Position numbers and translations under genes: made by a program
Notes under the pieces: generated by a model
Told to the model about the DNA's origin: nothing
Databases searched by the model: none
Seen by the model: the letters and a program-made list of their open reading frames with translations, nothing else
In this document: piece after piece, positions 33,558 through 43,560 of the stretch
Layout: each line of letters begins with the position of its first letter
How positions within the stretch are numbered: position 1 is the first letter of the stretch
NCBI GenBank assembly: GCA_947259885.1
Contig: CAMYNW010000005.1
Location: 113,056 to 177,055, forward strand
Direction of reading: 5' to 3'
Length of the DNA: 64,000 nucleotides
Origin: an uncultured Gammaproteobacteria bacterium
GTDB lineage: Bacteria > Pseudomonadota > Gammaproteobacteria > Arenicellales > Poriferihabitantaceae

Positions 33558-33888
33558 GGCTCTATCGTCTTATCGACAAAAACACAATACGCCCCCACCT
33601 GGGACATGTCAACGCGCCGAACCAAATACTGTTTACGGAAAAATCGGGATAACATTAGTTTCCAGATTGCGGAGCCTTTTGGTACGTTTGGTGCGAGTGT
33701 TAAGAAAGAAAATAGTTACCATCGTGGCTCACAAACTCGACCTGATTTTTGCCGCCGGATTCCAGTATCAGGGCCTACAATTACGTAACACGGCAGCAAT
33801 ATTATTCTCGTCAAACTAATCTCTTGCACCTGCGGATAATAATAGTCCGGAAGAATTTCCCCGACAGCGCTGGATACAGATTGCCTCG
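33558..33888. other. Intergenic region without a supported gene
   Basis: Gap between nhaA and the CPA1 antiporter gene; it should carry the promoter of the CPA1 gene. GGAAAAATCGGGATAACATT at 33637-33656 is a weak copy of the dispersed repeat. No other structure seen. Confidence 0.4.
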
Positions 33889-35106
33889 CTAGCTATGTGC
33901 TTTAACTGCAGCTGATTTCGGCAGTGAAATTTGCAGAATCACATAGGCAAATATCGCGGAGAGTACTGATCCAAACAGTATACCCAGTCGATCATTGGCA
34001 AAATACTCGCCGCCTCCATGATCAAACGCTAGCCCTGCAATAAACAGACTCATAGTAAATCCGATCCCGCAGGCAAATGAGACACCAATGATGTGCGACC
34101 AGCCCATATCATTTGGAAGTCGAACAAATTTTAATGCTATTGCAGCACCCACGAACAGCAGGATACCCACAGGTTTTCCGACAAACAGACCCAGAACAAC
34201 CCCCAGTGTAACCGGATCCATCAGCGTACTCATGGTGACACCCGAGAGCGCAACGCCCGCATTGGCCAGTGCGAAAATTGGCAAGATTGCATAGGCCACA
34301 GGGCCGTGAAGATCATGTTCCAGCTCGCGCAGCGGAGATCCGCCCTGGTGATCTCGCATCGGGACGCATAAAGCAATGACCACACCCGCCAGCGTAGCGT
34401 GGACGCCAGATTTGAGCACAGCAACCCACAGCACAATACCAATCAGCACGTATGCAGAGACCCGTTTTACGCCTATCTTGTTTAGAAATATCGCTAACAC
34501 CAACGCAGCGGCAGCCGCTGACAACGCTTGCACGGACAGATTATCCGTGTAAAAAAGTGCGATGATAATAATCGCCGCCAGATCGTCAAAAATTGCCAAA
34601 GTCAGTAAAAATACCTTAAGGCTTGTGGGCACGCGCGAGCCAAATAGGCTCAGTAGACCTAGAGCAAATGCGATATCGGTTGCAACCGGAATTGCCCAAC
34701 CTTCTAGCGCCACGGAGTTACCCCAGTTCATCCAGGCATAGATACCTGCCGGCACGATCATGCCGCCGGCCGCGCCGAGCGCCGGCAAAACGATCTGGGA
34801 GGGTGATGACAGCTCTCCCTCAACAAATTCACGCTTGATTTCAAGCCCGATCAAAAAAAAGAACACAGCCATCAGGCCATCATTGATCCATAACAGCAAA
34901 GGCTTATGGATATTCAAATCACCAATCAAGATGGCAACCGGTGTATTCAGTAATGATTCATACCAACCAGCAACAGGCGAATTGGCGAGTAAAAGCGCGA
35001 ATATGGCAGCCAGCAGAAGCAGTATGCCGCCGGCCGATTCGAGCCTGATAAATTCGGTCATTGACTTGAAAAGCGCAGGCGGAGAGCGTTTGAAGGTTGA
35101 CAGCAT
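33889..35106 (-). CDS. nhaA: Na+/H+ antiporter NhaA
   Basis: A 405-residue protein with the NhaA opening (FIRLESAGGILLLLAA) and, in the fifth membrane helix region, LTLAIFDDLAAIII with the adjacent Asp pair that carries Na+ and H+. The loop FSWINDGLMAVFF-like block (LLWINDGLMAVFFFLIGLEIKREF) is also typical. NhaA exports Na+ in exchange for two protons and protects against salt and alkali. It is one of three cation/proton antiporters within 10 kb. Start ATG 35106 fits the family. Confidence 0.93.
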   Translation of the reverse strand: MLSTFKRSPPALFKSMTEFIRLESAGGILLLLAAIFALLLANSPVAGWYESLLNTPVAILIGDLNIHKPLLLWINDGLMAVFFFLIGLEIKREFVEGELSSPSQIVLPALGAAGGMIVPAGIYAWMNWGNSVALEGWAIPVATDIAFALGLLSLFGSRVPTSLKVFLLTLAIFDDLAAIIIIALFYTDNLSVQALSAAAAALVLAIFLNKIGVKRVSAYVLIGIVLWVAVLKSGVHATLAGVVIALCVPMRDHQGGSPLRELEHDLHGPVAYAILPIFALANAGVALSGVTMSTLMDPVTLGVVLGLFVGKPVGILLFVGAAIALKFVRLPNDMGWSHIIGVSFACGIGFTMSLFIAGLAFDHGGGEYFANDRLGILFGSVLSAIFAYVILQISLPKSAAVKAHS

Positions 35107-35221
35107 TATGTGGACTCAAGCAGTTGGGTTAACGCCAATCTTCTCACATAAGTCTATCTACCGAGGTTTCAAGACTTGGATTACATGTCAAGAATGATTT
35201 TTGTGCGAAAAAAGGGAGACG

Positions 35222-35244
35222 AAAACCGGGACAGATCTATTTAG
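35222..35244 (+). repeat. Dispersed short repeat, close to consensus
   Basis: AAAACCGGGACAGATCTATT is an exact core copy in the gap between the sirtuin and nhaA genes. Confidence 0.65.
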
Positions 35245-35274
35245 TTCGACATGAAATAAAAACAGTCCCCGGAA

Positions 35275-36030
35275 TCAGAGCATAGGTCGATGGTCTACTA
35301 GGGAGTTCACCAGTGCCGGCAGCGCAACCCCGGCCTGCGCTTGGATCGCAAAATTGTAACCGCGGGCGAGGTCGGTGGTCTGAGAATTTATCTCCGCGAC
35401 AACTGCCCCCGTTTCTCTTGCCAGATCTGCGAGACCGGCAGCTGGGTAGACGAGCGACGAGGTACCGACGGAAAGGAAGAAATCACAGTCCTTGGCAGCT
35501 GTTAGGGCGGTGTCCAGCGCTACTTCGGGAATCGTCTCACCGAACCAGACCACACCCGGCCTAGCATGGCCACCGCATGCAGGACAAGTTGGCATAGCTG
35601 TATCAGCATCGCAGTCAATCTCAATGCCTTCAATGAAACAGCGGTTCACAAAGATATTGCCATGGAACTCGGTGACCGCGGTACTGCCCGCACGCTGGTG
35701 CAAACCATCTACGTTTTGCGTAATAAGCGTCAGGCGTGTTACCAACGCTTCGAGTTGGGCCAGCGCCAGGTGCGCGGGATTTGGTTCTGTTTTTACAATT
35801 AGATCCCGACGCCAGTGATACCAGCGCCAAACCAGTTCAGGATCGCGAAGGAACGCATCTGCCGTTGCAAGTTCTTCCGGCCGGTATTGCGACCATAGGC
35901 CCGTGTGCGCGTCGCGGAATGTCGGCACACCGCTTTCGGCCGAGATGCCGGCCCCGGTCAGCACGCACAGGTGTCGGGCGTCTCGAATCGCTTCGACCAT
36001 GTCGGATGGTATTGTCAAATTCGCGGACAT
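35275..36030 (-). CDS. cobB: Sir2-family NAD-dependent protein deacylase
   Basis: Start set at ATG 36030 (251 residues), because a longer frame would run into the aconitase gene. NAD-binding GAGIS at 26-30, TFRD at 37-40, TQNVDGLH at 104-111 and catalytic His123 are intact. Tyr71 and Arg74 (WYHWRR) match the pair that lets CobB/SIRT5-type enzymes remove succinyl and malonyl groups as well as acetyl groups. The zinc ribbon has four Cys but the first two are farther apart (C-x8-C) than usual. It lies 22 bp after acnA, so the two are likely one operon. Confidence 0.88.
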   Translation of the reverse strand: MSANLTIPSDMVEAIRDARHLCVLTGAGISAESGVPTFRDAHTGLWSQYRPEELATADAFLRDPELVWRWYHWRRDLIVKTEPNPAHLALAQLEALVTRLTLITQNVDGLHQRAGSTAVTEFHGNIFVNRCFIEGIEIDCDADTAMPTCPACGGHARPGVVWFGETIPEVALDTALTAAKDCDFFLSVGTSSLVYPAAGLADLARETGAVVAEINSQTTDLARGYNFAIQAQAGVALPALVNSLVDHRPML

Positions 36031-36052
36031 GTCCGCTAGCGACAAAACTGGT

Positions 36053-38719
36053 TTATGCAGCGAGTTGCCGCAGCACGTAGTGCAGGATTCCGCCGTGTTC
36101 GTAATAGTCACGTTCTTTGGGGGTATCAATGCGCACCTCCACCTGGAACTCGATCCGTTGCCCGTCATCAGGCGTTGCCACTACGCTGATGGTCTTCGCA
36201 TCAGGATCGGTGTGGCCCGAGATATCGAAGATCTCGTTGCCGGTCAGACCAAGTGACTCGGTATCGTCACCGTCCTGGAACTGCAGCGGCAGCACCCCCA
36301 TACCGATCAGGTTAGAGCGGTGAATGCGCTCGAAGCTCTTGGCAATTACCGCTTTAACACCGAGCAATAAAGTGCCTTTGGCGGCCCAGTCACGCGACGA
36401 CCCGCTACCATATTCGGTTCCGGCGATAACGACGAGCGGGGTACCTTCTTCCTTGTAGCGCAGCGACGCATCATAGATCGACATTTGTTCGCCGCTTGGC
36501 TGGTGCCGTGTCCAGCCGCCCTCGGTGCCCGGTGCCATCATATTACGCAGTCGTATGTTGGCGAACGTGCCTCGCATCATTACCTCGTGATTGCCGCGCC
36601 GGGAGCCGTAAGAATTGAAATCAGCAGGCTTGACATTGTTTGCCTGCAGATACTCGGCCGCAGGACTGTCTGCGGCAATGCTACCGGCTGGTGAAATGTG
36701 ATCAGTTGTCACCGAGTCACCGAGCAAAGCCAGGACGCGCGCACCGTGAATGTCGGTCACTGGGGCTGGGTCCAGTGACATACCCTCAAAATACGGCGGA
36801 TTTTTGACATAGGTCGACGCGTCATCCCAAGTGTATATTTCGCCTTCAGGTACGCCGATCCGGTTCCAGTTATCGTCGCCTGCGAAGACGCTGTCATAAT
36901 TCGACTTGAACATCTCCGAATCGATGTTGGCGCCGATGATTTCGTGAATCTCGGTTTGACTCGGCCAGATATCTTTCAGATAAACTGGATGGCCGTTTTT
37001 ATCCTCACCAAGCGGCTCGTCAATAAGATTGAGATCTAGATTGCCAGCCAGTGCATAAGCCACCACAAGCGGCGGAGACGCCAGGAAGTTCATGCGCACT
37101 AGCGGGTGTATTCGGCCCTCAAAATTTCGGTTCCCCGACAGTACGCTGCACGCGACGATATCGCCTTTCTGCACGGCCTCGGCGATTTCCGGTTTTAACG
37201 GCCCCGAATTGCCAATACAGGTCGTGCAGCCATAGCCGACCGTAAAAAAACCGAGTCCGTCGAGATCGTCGATCAAGCCCGACTTGCCGAGATAATCGGT
37301 CACTACCTTGGATCCAGGGGCAAGGCTGGTTTTTACCCACGGTTTCGACTTAAGCCCCTTTTCGCAGGCGTTTCGTGCCAGCAGACCCGCCGCGACCATG
37401 ACTGCTGGATTAGAGGTGTTGGTACAACTTGTGATCGCTGCGATCAGCACAGCGCCGTCGCGTATCTCGACCTCGTCGCCATCAATGTTCGCGGTTGCGG
37501 AGCCACCGTCGTGCCGATCTGCCGTGGCCGTCTTGAGATGCTTCTCATAGGTGGTGTCAGCTACGCTGAGCGAGATGCGATCTTGCGGACGCTTGGGTCC
37601 CGCTATGCTTGGTTCGACAGTCGCCATGTCGAGTTCCAGCGTGTCGCTGTACAATGCATCAGGCTGACCGTCTTTTCGCCACATGCCCTGCTCTTTCGCG
37701 TAGGTTTCAATGAGCTTGATGTGATCGGCGTCACGCCCGGACAGTTCGAGATACTTCGTGGTTTCGGTATCGATAGGAAAGATGGCGCAGGTCGAGCCGA
37801 ACTCGGGTGACATGTTGCCGAGGGTAGCCCGGTCGGCCAGCGGCAGTTGCGACAGGCCGTCGCCGAAGAACTCAACGAACTTGCCAACGACACCCTTGTT
37901 ACGCAGCATCTCTGTGACCGTTAGGACCAGATCTGTGGCTGTGGTGCCCGCTTTCAGTGCGCCGGTCAGTTTGAAGCCAACGACATTCGGAATCAGCATC
38001 GTAATCGGTTGACCAAGCATTGCAGCCTCCGCTTCGATACCGCCAACACCCCAGCCCAGCACGCCGAGGCCGTTGATCATAGTGGTGTGGCTGTCTGTCC
38101 CGACTACGGTATCCGGATAGGCCTCTCTACGGCCGTTCTTTTCGACATCAAAAACAACCCGGGCCAGATACTCCAGATTAACTTGATGGACGATACCGGT
38201 ATTCGGCGGCACCACGCGGAAATTCTCGAATGCTGATTGCCCCCAGCGCAAAAACGAATAACGCTCCTTGTTGCGCTGGAATTCAATCATGTTATTCAGA
38301 TCGAGTGCGTCTGCGCTGCCGTAATGGTCGATTTGCACCGAGTGATCGATCACGAGCTCAGCGGGCGACAAAGGATTGATGCTCGCGGCCGAGCCACCAA
38401 GCTTAACCACAGCGTCGCGCATTGCGGCCAGGTCAACCACTGCCGGCACCCCCGTAAAGTCCTGCAGGATTACGCGACTTGGTGTAAAAGAGATTTCGGT
38501 ATTCGGCTCGGCCCCAGGATCCCAGTTGGCAAGCGCGAGAATATCATCGCGGGTCACGTCGCGGCCGTCTTCATGCCGCAACAGATTCTCGAGCAGTAAC
38601 TTAAGTGAATAGGGCAATCGTTCGACATGGCCCTCAGTGATGGCGTCGAGGCGGTAGATTTCGAAATTTTTATCACCGACATCGAGCGCAGAACGCGCGC
38701 CAAAGCTGTCCTTCATCAT
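36053..38719 (-). CDS. acnA: Aconitate hydratase A
   Basis: An 888-residue enzyme that converts citrate to isocitrate in the TCA cycle. The [4Fe-4S] cysteines are in [10 protein letters not shown] and [14 protein letters not shown]; the swivel domain near the C-terminus has [13 protein letters not shown] with the substrate-binding Ser and Arg. Length and the opening ([20 protein letters not shown]) are those of AcnA/IRP-type rather than AcnB. Start ATG 38719 has GGAGATCC just upstream. It is followed by the sirtuin gene; sirtuins deacylate TCA enzymes in other bacteria, so the pairing makes sense. Confidence 0.95.
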   Translation of the reverse strand: MMKDSFGARSALDVGDKNFEIYRLDAITEGHVERLPYSLKLLLENLLRHEDGRDVTRDDILALANWDPGAEPNTEISFTPSRVILQDFTGVPAVVDLAAMRDAVVKLGGSAASINPLSPAELVIDHSVQIDHYGSADALDLNNMIEFQRNKERYSFLRWGQSAFENFRVVPPNTGIVHQVNLEYLARVVFDVEKNGRREAYPDTVVGTDSHTTMINGLGVLGWGVGGIEAEAAMLGQPITMLIPNVVGFKLTGALKAGTTATDLVLTVTEMLRNKGVVGKFVEFFGDGLSQLPLADRATLGNMSPEFGSTCAIFPIDTETTKYLELSGRDADHIKLIETYAKEQGMWRKDGQPDALYSDTLELDMATVEPSIAGPKRPQDRISLSVADTTYEKHLKTATADRHDGGSATANIDGDEVEIRDGAVLIAAITSCTNTSNPAVMVAAGLLARNACEKGLKSKPWVKTSLAPGSKVVTDYLGKSGLIDDLDGLGFFTVGYGCTTCIGNSGPLKPEIAEAVQKGDIVACSVLSGNRNFEGRIHPLVRMNFLASPPLVVAYALAGNLDLNLIDEPLGEDKNGHPVYLKDIWPSQTEIHEIIGANIDSEMFKSNYDSVFAGDDNWNRIGVPEGEIYTWDDASTYVKNPPYFEGMSLDPAPVTDIHGARVLALLGDSVTTDHISPAGSIAADSPAAEYLQANNVKPADFNSYGSRRGNHEVMMRGTFANIRLRNMMAPGTEGGWTRHQPSGEQMSIYDASLRYKEEGTPLVVIAGTEYGSGSSRDWAAKGTLLLGVKAVIAKSFERIHRSNLIGMGVLPLQFQDGDDTESLGLTGNEIFDISGHTDPDAKTISVVATPDDGQRIEFQVEVRIDTPKERDYYEHGGILHYVLRQLAA

Positions 38720-39215
38720 GGATCTCCGGGATGGTTAGTTTTCGTTGCGGCCAGCCGGCCGCGGAACGGGTAAATTATAGCTGATCACTCCGACCTCTTT
38801 GGCTCCATATTCAATTCGAAAATCAGCACAATCCGAGGCAGATCACTATTGTGCACGAGAGAATAAGCAGGTTTTCTCAATGCCCGCAGAACAGAGGCGC
38901 GCCAGCGAATTAAACCGGACGTCGTATAATAAAGCTTGATCGGCGCAATTGCTCCGTTAACGGCCAATCGCGAGACGTGATCAGGCAATCTACTGTATAA
39001 AGCTGACACCAGATGGCGCATTGGACTTCTGTGCAAGCCAATGATCATTTAGTTGATCTAGGTAATGATGAGACACAATATCGAACAATGAACGGGGGTT
39101 CAGAAATTGCGGATAGCCCGATCCTTGAAAAAAGATGGTCTCGGCTGACCGATTTTACGCTGTTGCCGGATGTTGATTTCAAATTGCTCAAACACTACCG
39201 TCTTGATCGTACTTT
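38720..39215. other. Intergenic region, possible small ORFs only
   Basis: The gap holds a leftward frame 38785-39048 (87 codons) and a rightward one 39013-39219 (MAHWTSVQANDHLVDLGNDE, 68 codons) that ends just inside the antiporter gene. Neither has a clear Shine-Dalgarno or family pattern. The acnA promoter should lie near 38730-38790. Confidence 0.4.
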
Positions 39216-40430
39216 TTAGTCCCTCTTCACAGTCAGCATTCTTCGCAATGCAACAGGGGAGACGATACTGGTTGCCAATGAAACCAGAACCATTCCAGCG
39301 AACACCTCGGGTGGAACGATTTGATCGTCTATCGCTCTGCATTCGTAGATCACCACCAATGCTATCTCGGCACGTGGGATCATGCTGACTCCGAGATTAA
39401 GCGCATCACGGCCACCCATGGACAACATCGCAGGCACTGCAGTAAATACTAGCTTTGAGAGCGCAGCGGCAATGAACAACACAAGACCCACGTCAATTGC
39501 ATTGATCAATACTGCTAAATCTGTTTGCATCCCGATATGTATGAAAAAAAAGGGCGTCAAGAACTCATAAAAGTATGAGAAGCCTGTATCAGACCGCACT
39601 GCCTCTGGATCCCGACTAAATGCCAGCCCCGCAAATAGTGCGCCAATAGCTATCGAAAAACCAAGATAGTCAGCTATTGCAGCAATTACCAGACCCACCC
39701 CCAGAATCGAAATTGTTAGCAATGCAGAGTTATCGCTCTTACGACGATTGAACTCAGTGAATCTGGCTTCCAGAAAATGTGCAAACAGGTAGCAACCCAA
39801 CATGAACAACGCCAACTTGCTCAAAACGATCACCAAAGATGTTCCAATGTGGAGCCACGACACAGATTCACCCATTAACAGTACTGGCAACGCGCCCAAA
39901 AGTACTGCAAGCAATACGGCGGCAGACAGGTCATCCAACTCTGCAACATCGAGTAACATTTCGCCGACATCCGAATTCGCGAGCCCCAGTTCGTCCCATA
40001 CCGCCATGGAAACCGCAATGCTGGTTGCGCTAAAAGCAGTGCCGACTGCGAGGCTTGTTTCGAGAGACCAATGCAGGCCATAGCGCGCCACAGCGTAGCC
40101 AATCGCAGAAGTGCCCACAACATTACCCACCCATATGATGCTTGCACTAGGCAGTTTCCTGAGAAGAGTGCTGGTGTGACTTTTCAATCCAACGCGAAAG
40201 AGAAGGGCCACGATACCGAGTTGTGCCAGGATTGATAATGCTCCATTGAAAACTGGTGTTGATAATGCCTCAAAGGGTCTAAGCGCAGCTCCCATGACGA
40301 GACCCATCACGATGTAACCGACTGAGACCGGCATACCGAAACGATGACAAACGCTTTTTGTGAACGGGCCAAGTATTAAAACCGCACCAAGTGCGATAAG
40401 GAGAAGCTCGTTACCCGAATCGAATTCCAT
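39216..40430 (-). CDS. CPA2-family (Kef-type) cation/proton antiporter
   Basis: A 404-residue protein of about 12 membrane helices, beginning LLLIALGAVLILGPFTKSV and RFGMPVSVGYIVMGLVMGAAL. The ion-site helix shows AELDDLSAAVLLAVLLG with the Asp pair. PRAEIALVVIYE resembles the conserved late helix with Arg and Glu. It lacks the C-terminal RCK/TrkA-N domain of full KefB/KefC, so it is the bare transporter core. It exchanges K+ or Na+ for protons. It is read leftward and shares an upstream gap with the DM13 gene. Confidence 0.8.
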   Translation of the reverse strand: MEFDSGNELLLIALGAVLILGPFTKSVCHRFGMPVSVGYIVMGLVMGAALRPFEALSTPVFNGALSILAQLGIVALLFRVGLKSHTSTLLRKLPSASIIWVGNVVGTSAIGYAVARYGLHWSLETSLAVGTAFSATSIAVSMAVWDELGLANSDVGEMLLDVAELDDLSAAVLLAVLLGALPVLLMGESVSWLHIGTSLVIVLSKLALFMLGCYLFAHFLEARFTEFNRRKSDNSALLTISILGVGLVIAAIADYLGFSIAIGALFAGLAFSRDPEAVRSDTGFSYFYEFLTPFFFIHIGMQTDLAVLINAIDVGLVLFIAAALSKLVFTAVPAMLSMGGRDALNLGVSMIPRAEIALVVIYECRAIDDQIVPPEVFAGMVLVSLATSIVSPVALRRMLTVKRD

Positions 40431-40582
40431 TGGTGGTCAAGATGGGAAAAGATATTTAAATTGTACCTACTTCGTCGGCCAGACGCAGGAGTGGTTGCGC
40501 GTGTGGAGGAGGAATAACCGGGGTATATATAATTATGCAGGTAAGGATTACTTGTTGATGGACCTGCTAAATAGTTTGAGAC

Positions 40583-40602
40583 AATATAGTTCTGTCCCGT
40601 TT
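40583..40602 (-). repeat. Dispersed short repeat, reverse copy
   Basis: AATATAGTTCTGTCCCGTTT is the core in reverse. It lies in the gap upstream of the DM13 gene. Confidence 0.5.
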
Positions 40603-40689
40603 AGGTTTGAACTTTCTTTGGTAGTCATGATCACAGAGCTATATTTTTTGAAATTGACCCAAGGACACATAAAAATTAACAATCTTTGT

Positions 40690-41133
40690 ATGCAACCCAT
40701 CCTATTGAAAGACTTACCAGTTAACGTCAGAGATAAAAGGCTGCTCTTTTGTGTACAAACGATATTCATACTTTCATTTTTGATACAGATAACATTTTCT
40801 ACAATCTCTTTAGCCGACAGTAAGACGAGGTCGGGTCAGTTTTCAGGCTTGAGCAATCATACAACCACAGGATCGGTGTCGGTGATGAAAACAGGCGAAG
40901 GCTATGTGATTAAACTGGAACAGGATTTCAGATTAGATGGTGCACCGGACCCGAAGGTTGCTCTCGGTAACGACGGCCACTACGATCCAGCTACCCTACT
41001 TGAGTTACTCGAGTCGAATACTGGTGAGCAAACCTATGCAGTTCCCGAGTCTATCGACCCAACGGCATATAACGAGGTGTACATCTGGTGTGAGAAATAT
41101 TCTGTCGGTCTGGGTGTTGCACGGCTAAATTGA
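40690..41133 (+). CDS. DM13-domain exported protein
   Basis: I set the start at ATG 40690 (147 residues); a longer frame begins at 40360 but overlaps the antiporter gene and a repeat copy. A membrane leader (CVQTIFILSFLIQITFSTIS) precedes the mature part. The DM13 fold is clear from GQFSGLSNHTTTGSVSV, DGAPDPKVAL and YIWCEKYSVGLGVARL, with the conserved Cys of the WC motif. DM13 domains are thought to take part in redox reactions at the cell surface, but no substrate is proven. A small membrane protein gene follows after 6 bp. Confidence 0.75.
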   Translation: MQPILLKDLPVNVRDKRLLFCVQTIFILSFLIQITFSTISLADSKTRSGQFSGLSNHTTTGSVSVMKTGEGYVIKLEQDFRLDGAPDPKVALGNDGHYDPATLLELLESNTGEQTYAVPESIDPTAYNEVYIWCEKYSVGLGVARLN

Positions 41134-41139
41134 TTCGAC

Positions 41140-41664
41140 TTGGCCGCAGCCGATAGCCAGCCTCGCGGGCGGCTATGGCTCAATTTTTTTACCGTTACAG
41201 CGTTTAGTCTGGCGCTATGCCTTCTATGGAACCATAATATTTGGTCGACAGCTCTTAGCCTATATCCGGAAGATTCATTTCACACTCTCAATTTATTGCC
41301 TGCGTTTGGGCTGGCAGCACTAACATTGATCACCACGGTAGCGCTGTTAGCAGCATCATGGTTTGCAACTGCCAGACTTAAACGAAAATTTGGCAAGTAT
41401 CCTGTGATCGTGATCGGCCTTGACCTGGTGTCAACGTTGCTGCTGTTCTGGATTGTTCTTAGTTTTACCCCGCAAATCTTTTATAGCTACTACACCATTG
41501 TTATGCCTGGCTTGCCTGCGCAGTGGGTTGTGCACGGTTTGCTGCCTTTTAACGACTACCTCAAGGTGCTTAAAATACTGCCAGACGCCACATTGGCCAG
41601 TCACACCGCGGGTCTTACCGGTTGGGTGCTCCTATGCAGCAAGTGCATTCAATGGATAAAGTAG
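41140..41664 (+). CDS. Small integral membrane protein, unknown family
   Basis: Up to 174 residues from TTG 41140, 6 bp after the DM13 stop; no ATG is nearby. Four membrane segments are seen: LNFFTVTAFSLALCLLW, LNLLPAFGLAALTLITTVAL, VIVIGLDLVSTLLLFWIVL and a last one near TAGLTGWVLLC. The order and spacing with DM13 suggest a pair, with the membrane protein perhaps passing electrons to it or anchoring it. I do not recognise the family. Confidence 0.6.
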   Translation: MAAADSQPRGRLWLNFFTVTAFSLALCLLWNHNIWSTALSLYPEDSFHTLNLLPAFGLAALTLITTVALLAASWFATARLKRKFGKYPVIVIGLDLVSTLLLFWIVLSFTPQIFYSYYTIVMPGLPAQWVVHGLLPFNDYLKVLKILPDATLASHTAGLTGWVLLCSKCIQWIK

Positions 41665-41924
41665 ACGACATAGAGGAATCCCTCCGTAACTTTCTATTAC
41701 TGATGTTACCGATATGAGCCAGAAAATTGAGGTGTTTCAGTCAATCTTGGCAGAAACTGGATTCACAAAACAAGACCAGTTAGGGTGAAGAGGGGAGTAT
41801 GATAAAAACTGTAAAACGTTAGAAGTTTATTTGGCAGTTTCGAAGTACACGCCACTCCGCAGAAGGTATGAGTTCCTCGTGACATGGGTGCTCTAACAAT
41901 CAAGTTACGAACAATCAGAACTGA

Positions 41925-43118
41925 ATGGTGAACGGATTCTTCAGATACAAATTGATAAGGTTTGTTGGTAGGTTGGCACTGGCGGGTGCGTTAGTTTCTG
42001 CCTTGTATATCAATGCTTACGGGCAAATCCTTGCAGGTGAGAAATTTCCACAGCCGATTGCGGATTTTTCCCTGTATAAGGAGCGGGTGTTCGGTTATCT
42101 GTCGCGCCGCAGCTTACCCCAGCGAACGCCAAATCAGGTGCGGCTGAATCTGCCCTTTGAACTCCCCGCTGATAAGTCACAACCGTATCGTGGCAAGTTC
42201 CTTTTAATCCACGGGCTGAATGATTCACCTTTCGTGTGGCACGATATTGCATCCAGGCTGTCCGCCAAGGGATACGATGTGCGCGCGATATTGTTGCCAG
42301 GGCATGGGACCACTCCCGTTGACATGCTTGATGTGTCGTATCGAGAATGGCTTGATATCTCGCGCAAACACCTCGCGTTATGGCGCACGGACAACACACC
42401 TTTTTATATTGGTGGATTTTCTCTCGGCGGTGTTCTGGCAACGGTGCTGGCTCTGGAAAATGAAGGGATTAAGGGGCTACTGCTATTCTCGCCAGCTTAC
42501 AACAGTAAACTGAACAGCTACCTGCGCTGGTCGTGGCTGTACGCCAAATTCAAACCATGGATGTTTGGTGGAATGATCCTGGAGGATAATCCGATCAAGT
42601 ACAACTCTATTCCGATAAATTCCGGGACCCAGTTTTATCGCTCAACGCGTTATCTGAAGAAGCGATGGAAAAGTCGAAAGCTGACAATGCCGGTGTTAAT
42701 GGTGTTGAGCGAAGATGATTCGGTCGTCGACGTGGAATTTTCCCGGAAACTATTTAGTCAGCGATTTACTTCAGGCACGAAGCAACTATTGATTTATAGT
42801 GCAAACGAGAATATTTCTCCAAAGGCAGATGAGCTCATTCGTAACAGCAGGTTTCTCGGCCGGCGCATTCTGAATCAGTCACACTTGAGCTTGTTGAACG
42901 CGCCGGACAATCCGTTATTTGGGGAATCGCAGCGTATTCTGGTTTGCAATGGTAATGAATTCTCCATCTTCATGGCCTGTATGCAGAGCCGAACTCATTG
43001 GTATGGCGCCCAGCATACGCCGTCACCGGACGGCATTCCGGTCGCACGCACCACTTATAATCCCGATTTCGAGTTTGTGATGCGGTCGTTTGAACAGGTA
43101 TTCGAGAAAACACTGTGA
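41925..43118 (+). CDS. Alpha/beta hydrolase (lipase-like), membrane-anchored or exported
   Basis: A 397-residue protein starting at ATG 41925, with a leader (LALAGALVSALYINAYG). The hydrolase fold shows the oxyanion loop FLLIHGLNDSPFVWHDIA, LPGHGTTP, the nucleophile elbow GGFSLGG (Ser), the Asp region MVLSEDDSVVDVEFS and His in NQSHLSLLN. All three catalytic residues are present. The overall pattern resembles monoacylglycerol lipases and carboxylesterases. The gene is alone. Substrate unknown. Confidence 0.8.
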   Translation: MVNGFFRYKLIRFVGRLALAGALVSALYINAYGQILAGEKFPQPIADFSLYKERVFGYLSRRSLPQRTPNQVRLNLPFELPADKSQPYRGKFLLIHGLNDSPFVWHDIASRLSAKGYDVRAILLPGHGTTPVDMLDVSYREWLDISRKHLALWRTDNTPFYIGGFSLGGVLATVLALENEGIKGLLLFSPAYNSKLNSYLRWSWLYAKFKPWMFGGMILEDNPIKYNSIPINSGTQFYRSTRYLKKRWKSRKLTMPVLMVLSEDDSVVDVEFSRKLFSQRFTSGTKQLLIYSANENISPKADELIRNSRFLGRRILNQSHLSLLNAPDNPLFGESQRILVCNGNEFSIFMACMQSRTHWYGAQHTPSPDGIPVARTTYNPDFEFVMRSFEQVFEKTL

Positions 43119-43179
43119 CGGCAAGCGGGTAATTAAAGTTAGCCTCCGCGATGTAAGAAAACCCAAGCGAAATGAACCT

Positions 43180-43494
43180 CTAACGCAGATCCAGTTCCGC
43201 ATTTTTGTCAGCCCATAACCAGAACCAAACATCCGTATGGTCACCACAGCCGGTAATTGACTGGTTATTTTCGAGCGTCTGCATGATAAAAAAATGATAC
43301 TGATTTGGTGTATACACTTGCGCATCAGTTAAGCGCTTACGGCGCATCATTGGATCGATTGCAAGTAACAATATGGACCTTGAATCCACAAATTGTGGGA
43401 ACGACCATTCGCTATGAAAGGTATAGCCGAACCACAGGCTGTATTCGCGTTGCAAACAGAGTAACAACGCGTAAATAGTTGACGGAGAGATCAT
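43180..43494 (-). CDS. Hypothetical small protein
   Basis: A 104-residue frame from ATG 43494 with GTGAG at suitable spacing. It is rich in aromatic residues (YSLWFGYTFHSEWSFPQF, DVWFWLWAD) and has one Cys early and one late. I do not recognise a family. It lies in the gap between the hydrolase and the PhyH gene. Confidence 0.45.
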   Translation of the reverse strand: MISPSTIYALLLCLQREYSLWFGYTFHSEWSFPQFVDSRSILLLAIDPMMRRKRLTDAQVYTPNQYHFFIMQTLENNQSITGCGDHTDVWFWLWADKNAELDLR

Positions 43495-43560
43495 TTTTAC
43501 TCACTTTTGTACTCTAATGGCTGTACGACGTTTTAATTAGGCAACACGGTTAGACAAATT

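Noticed and set aside
32860..33819. Long rightward frame opposite the CPA1 antiporter gene
   Set aside because: It is Ser/Thr/Asn-rich low-complexity sequence mirroring a membrane protein and has no start signal; the leftward gene has clear transporter motifs.
38785..39048. Leftward 87-codon frame after acnA promoter region
   Set aside because: No family match, no ribosome site, and it lies where the acnA promoter should be.
39013..39219. Rightward 68-codon frame before the Kef-type gene end
   Set aside because: No family pattern and no convincing ribosome site; left as part of the intergenic note.
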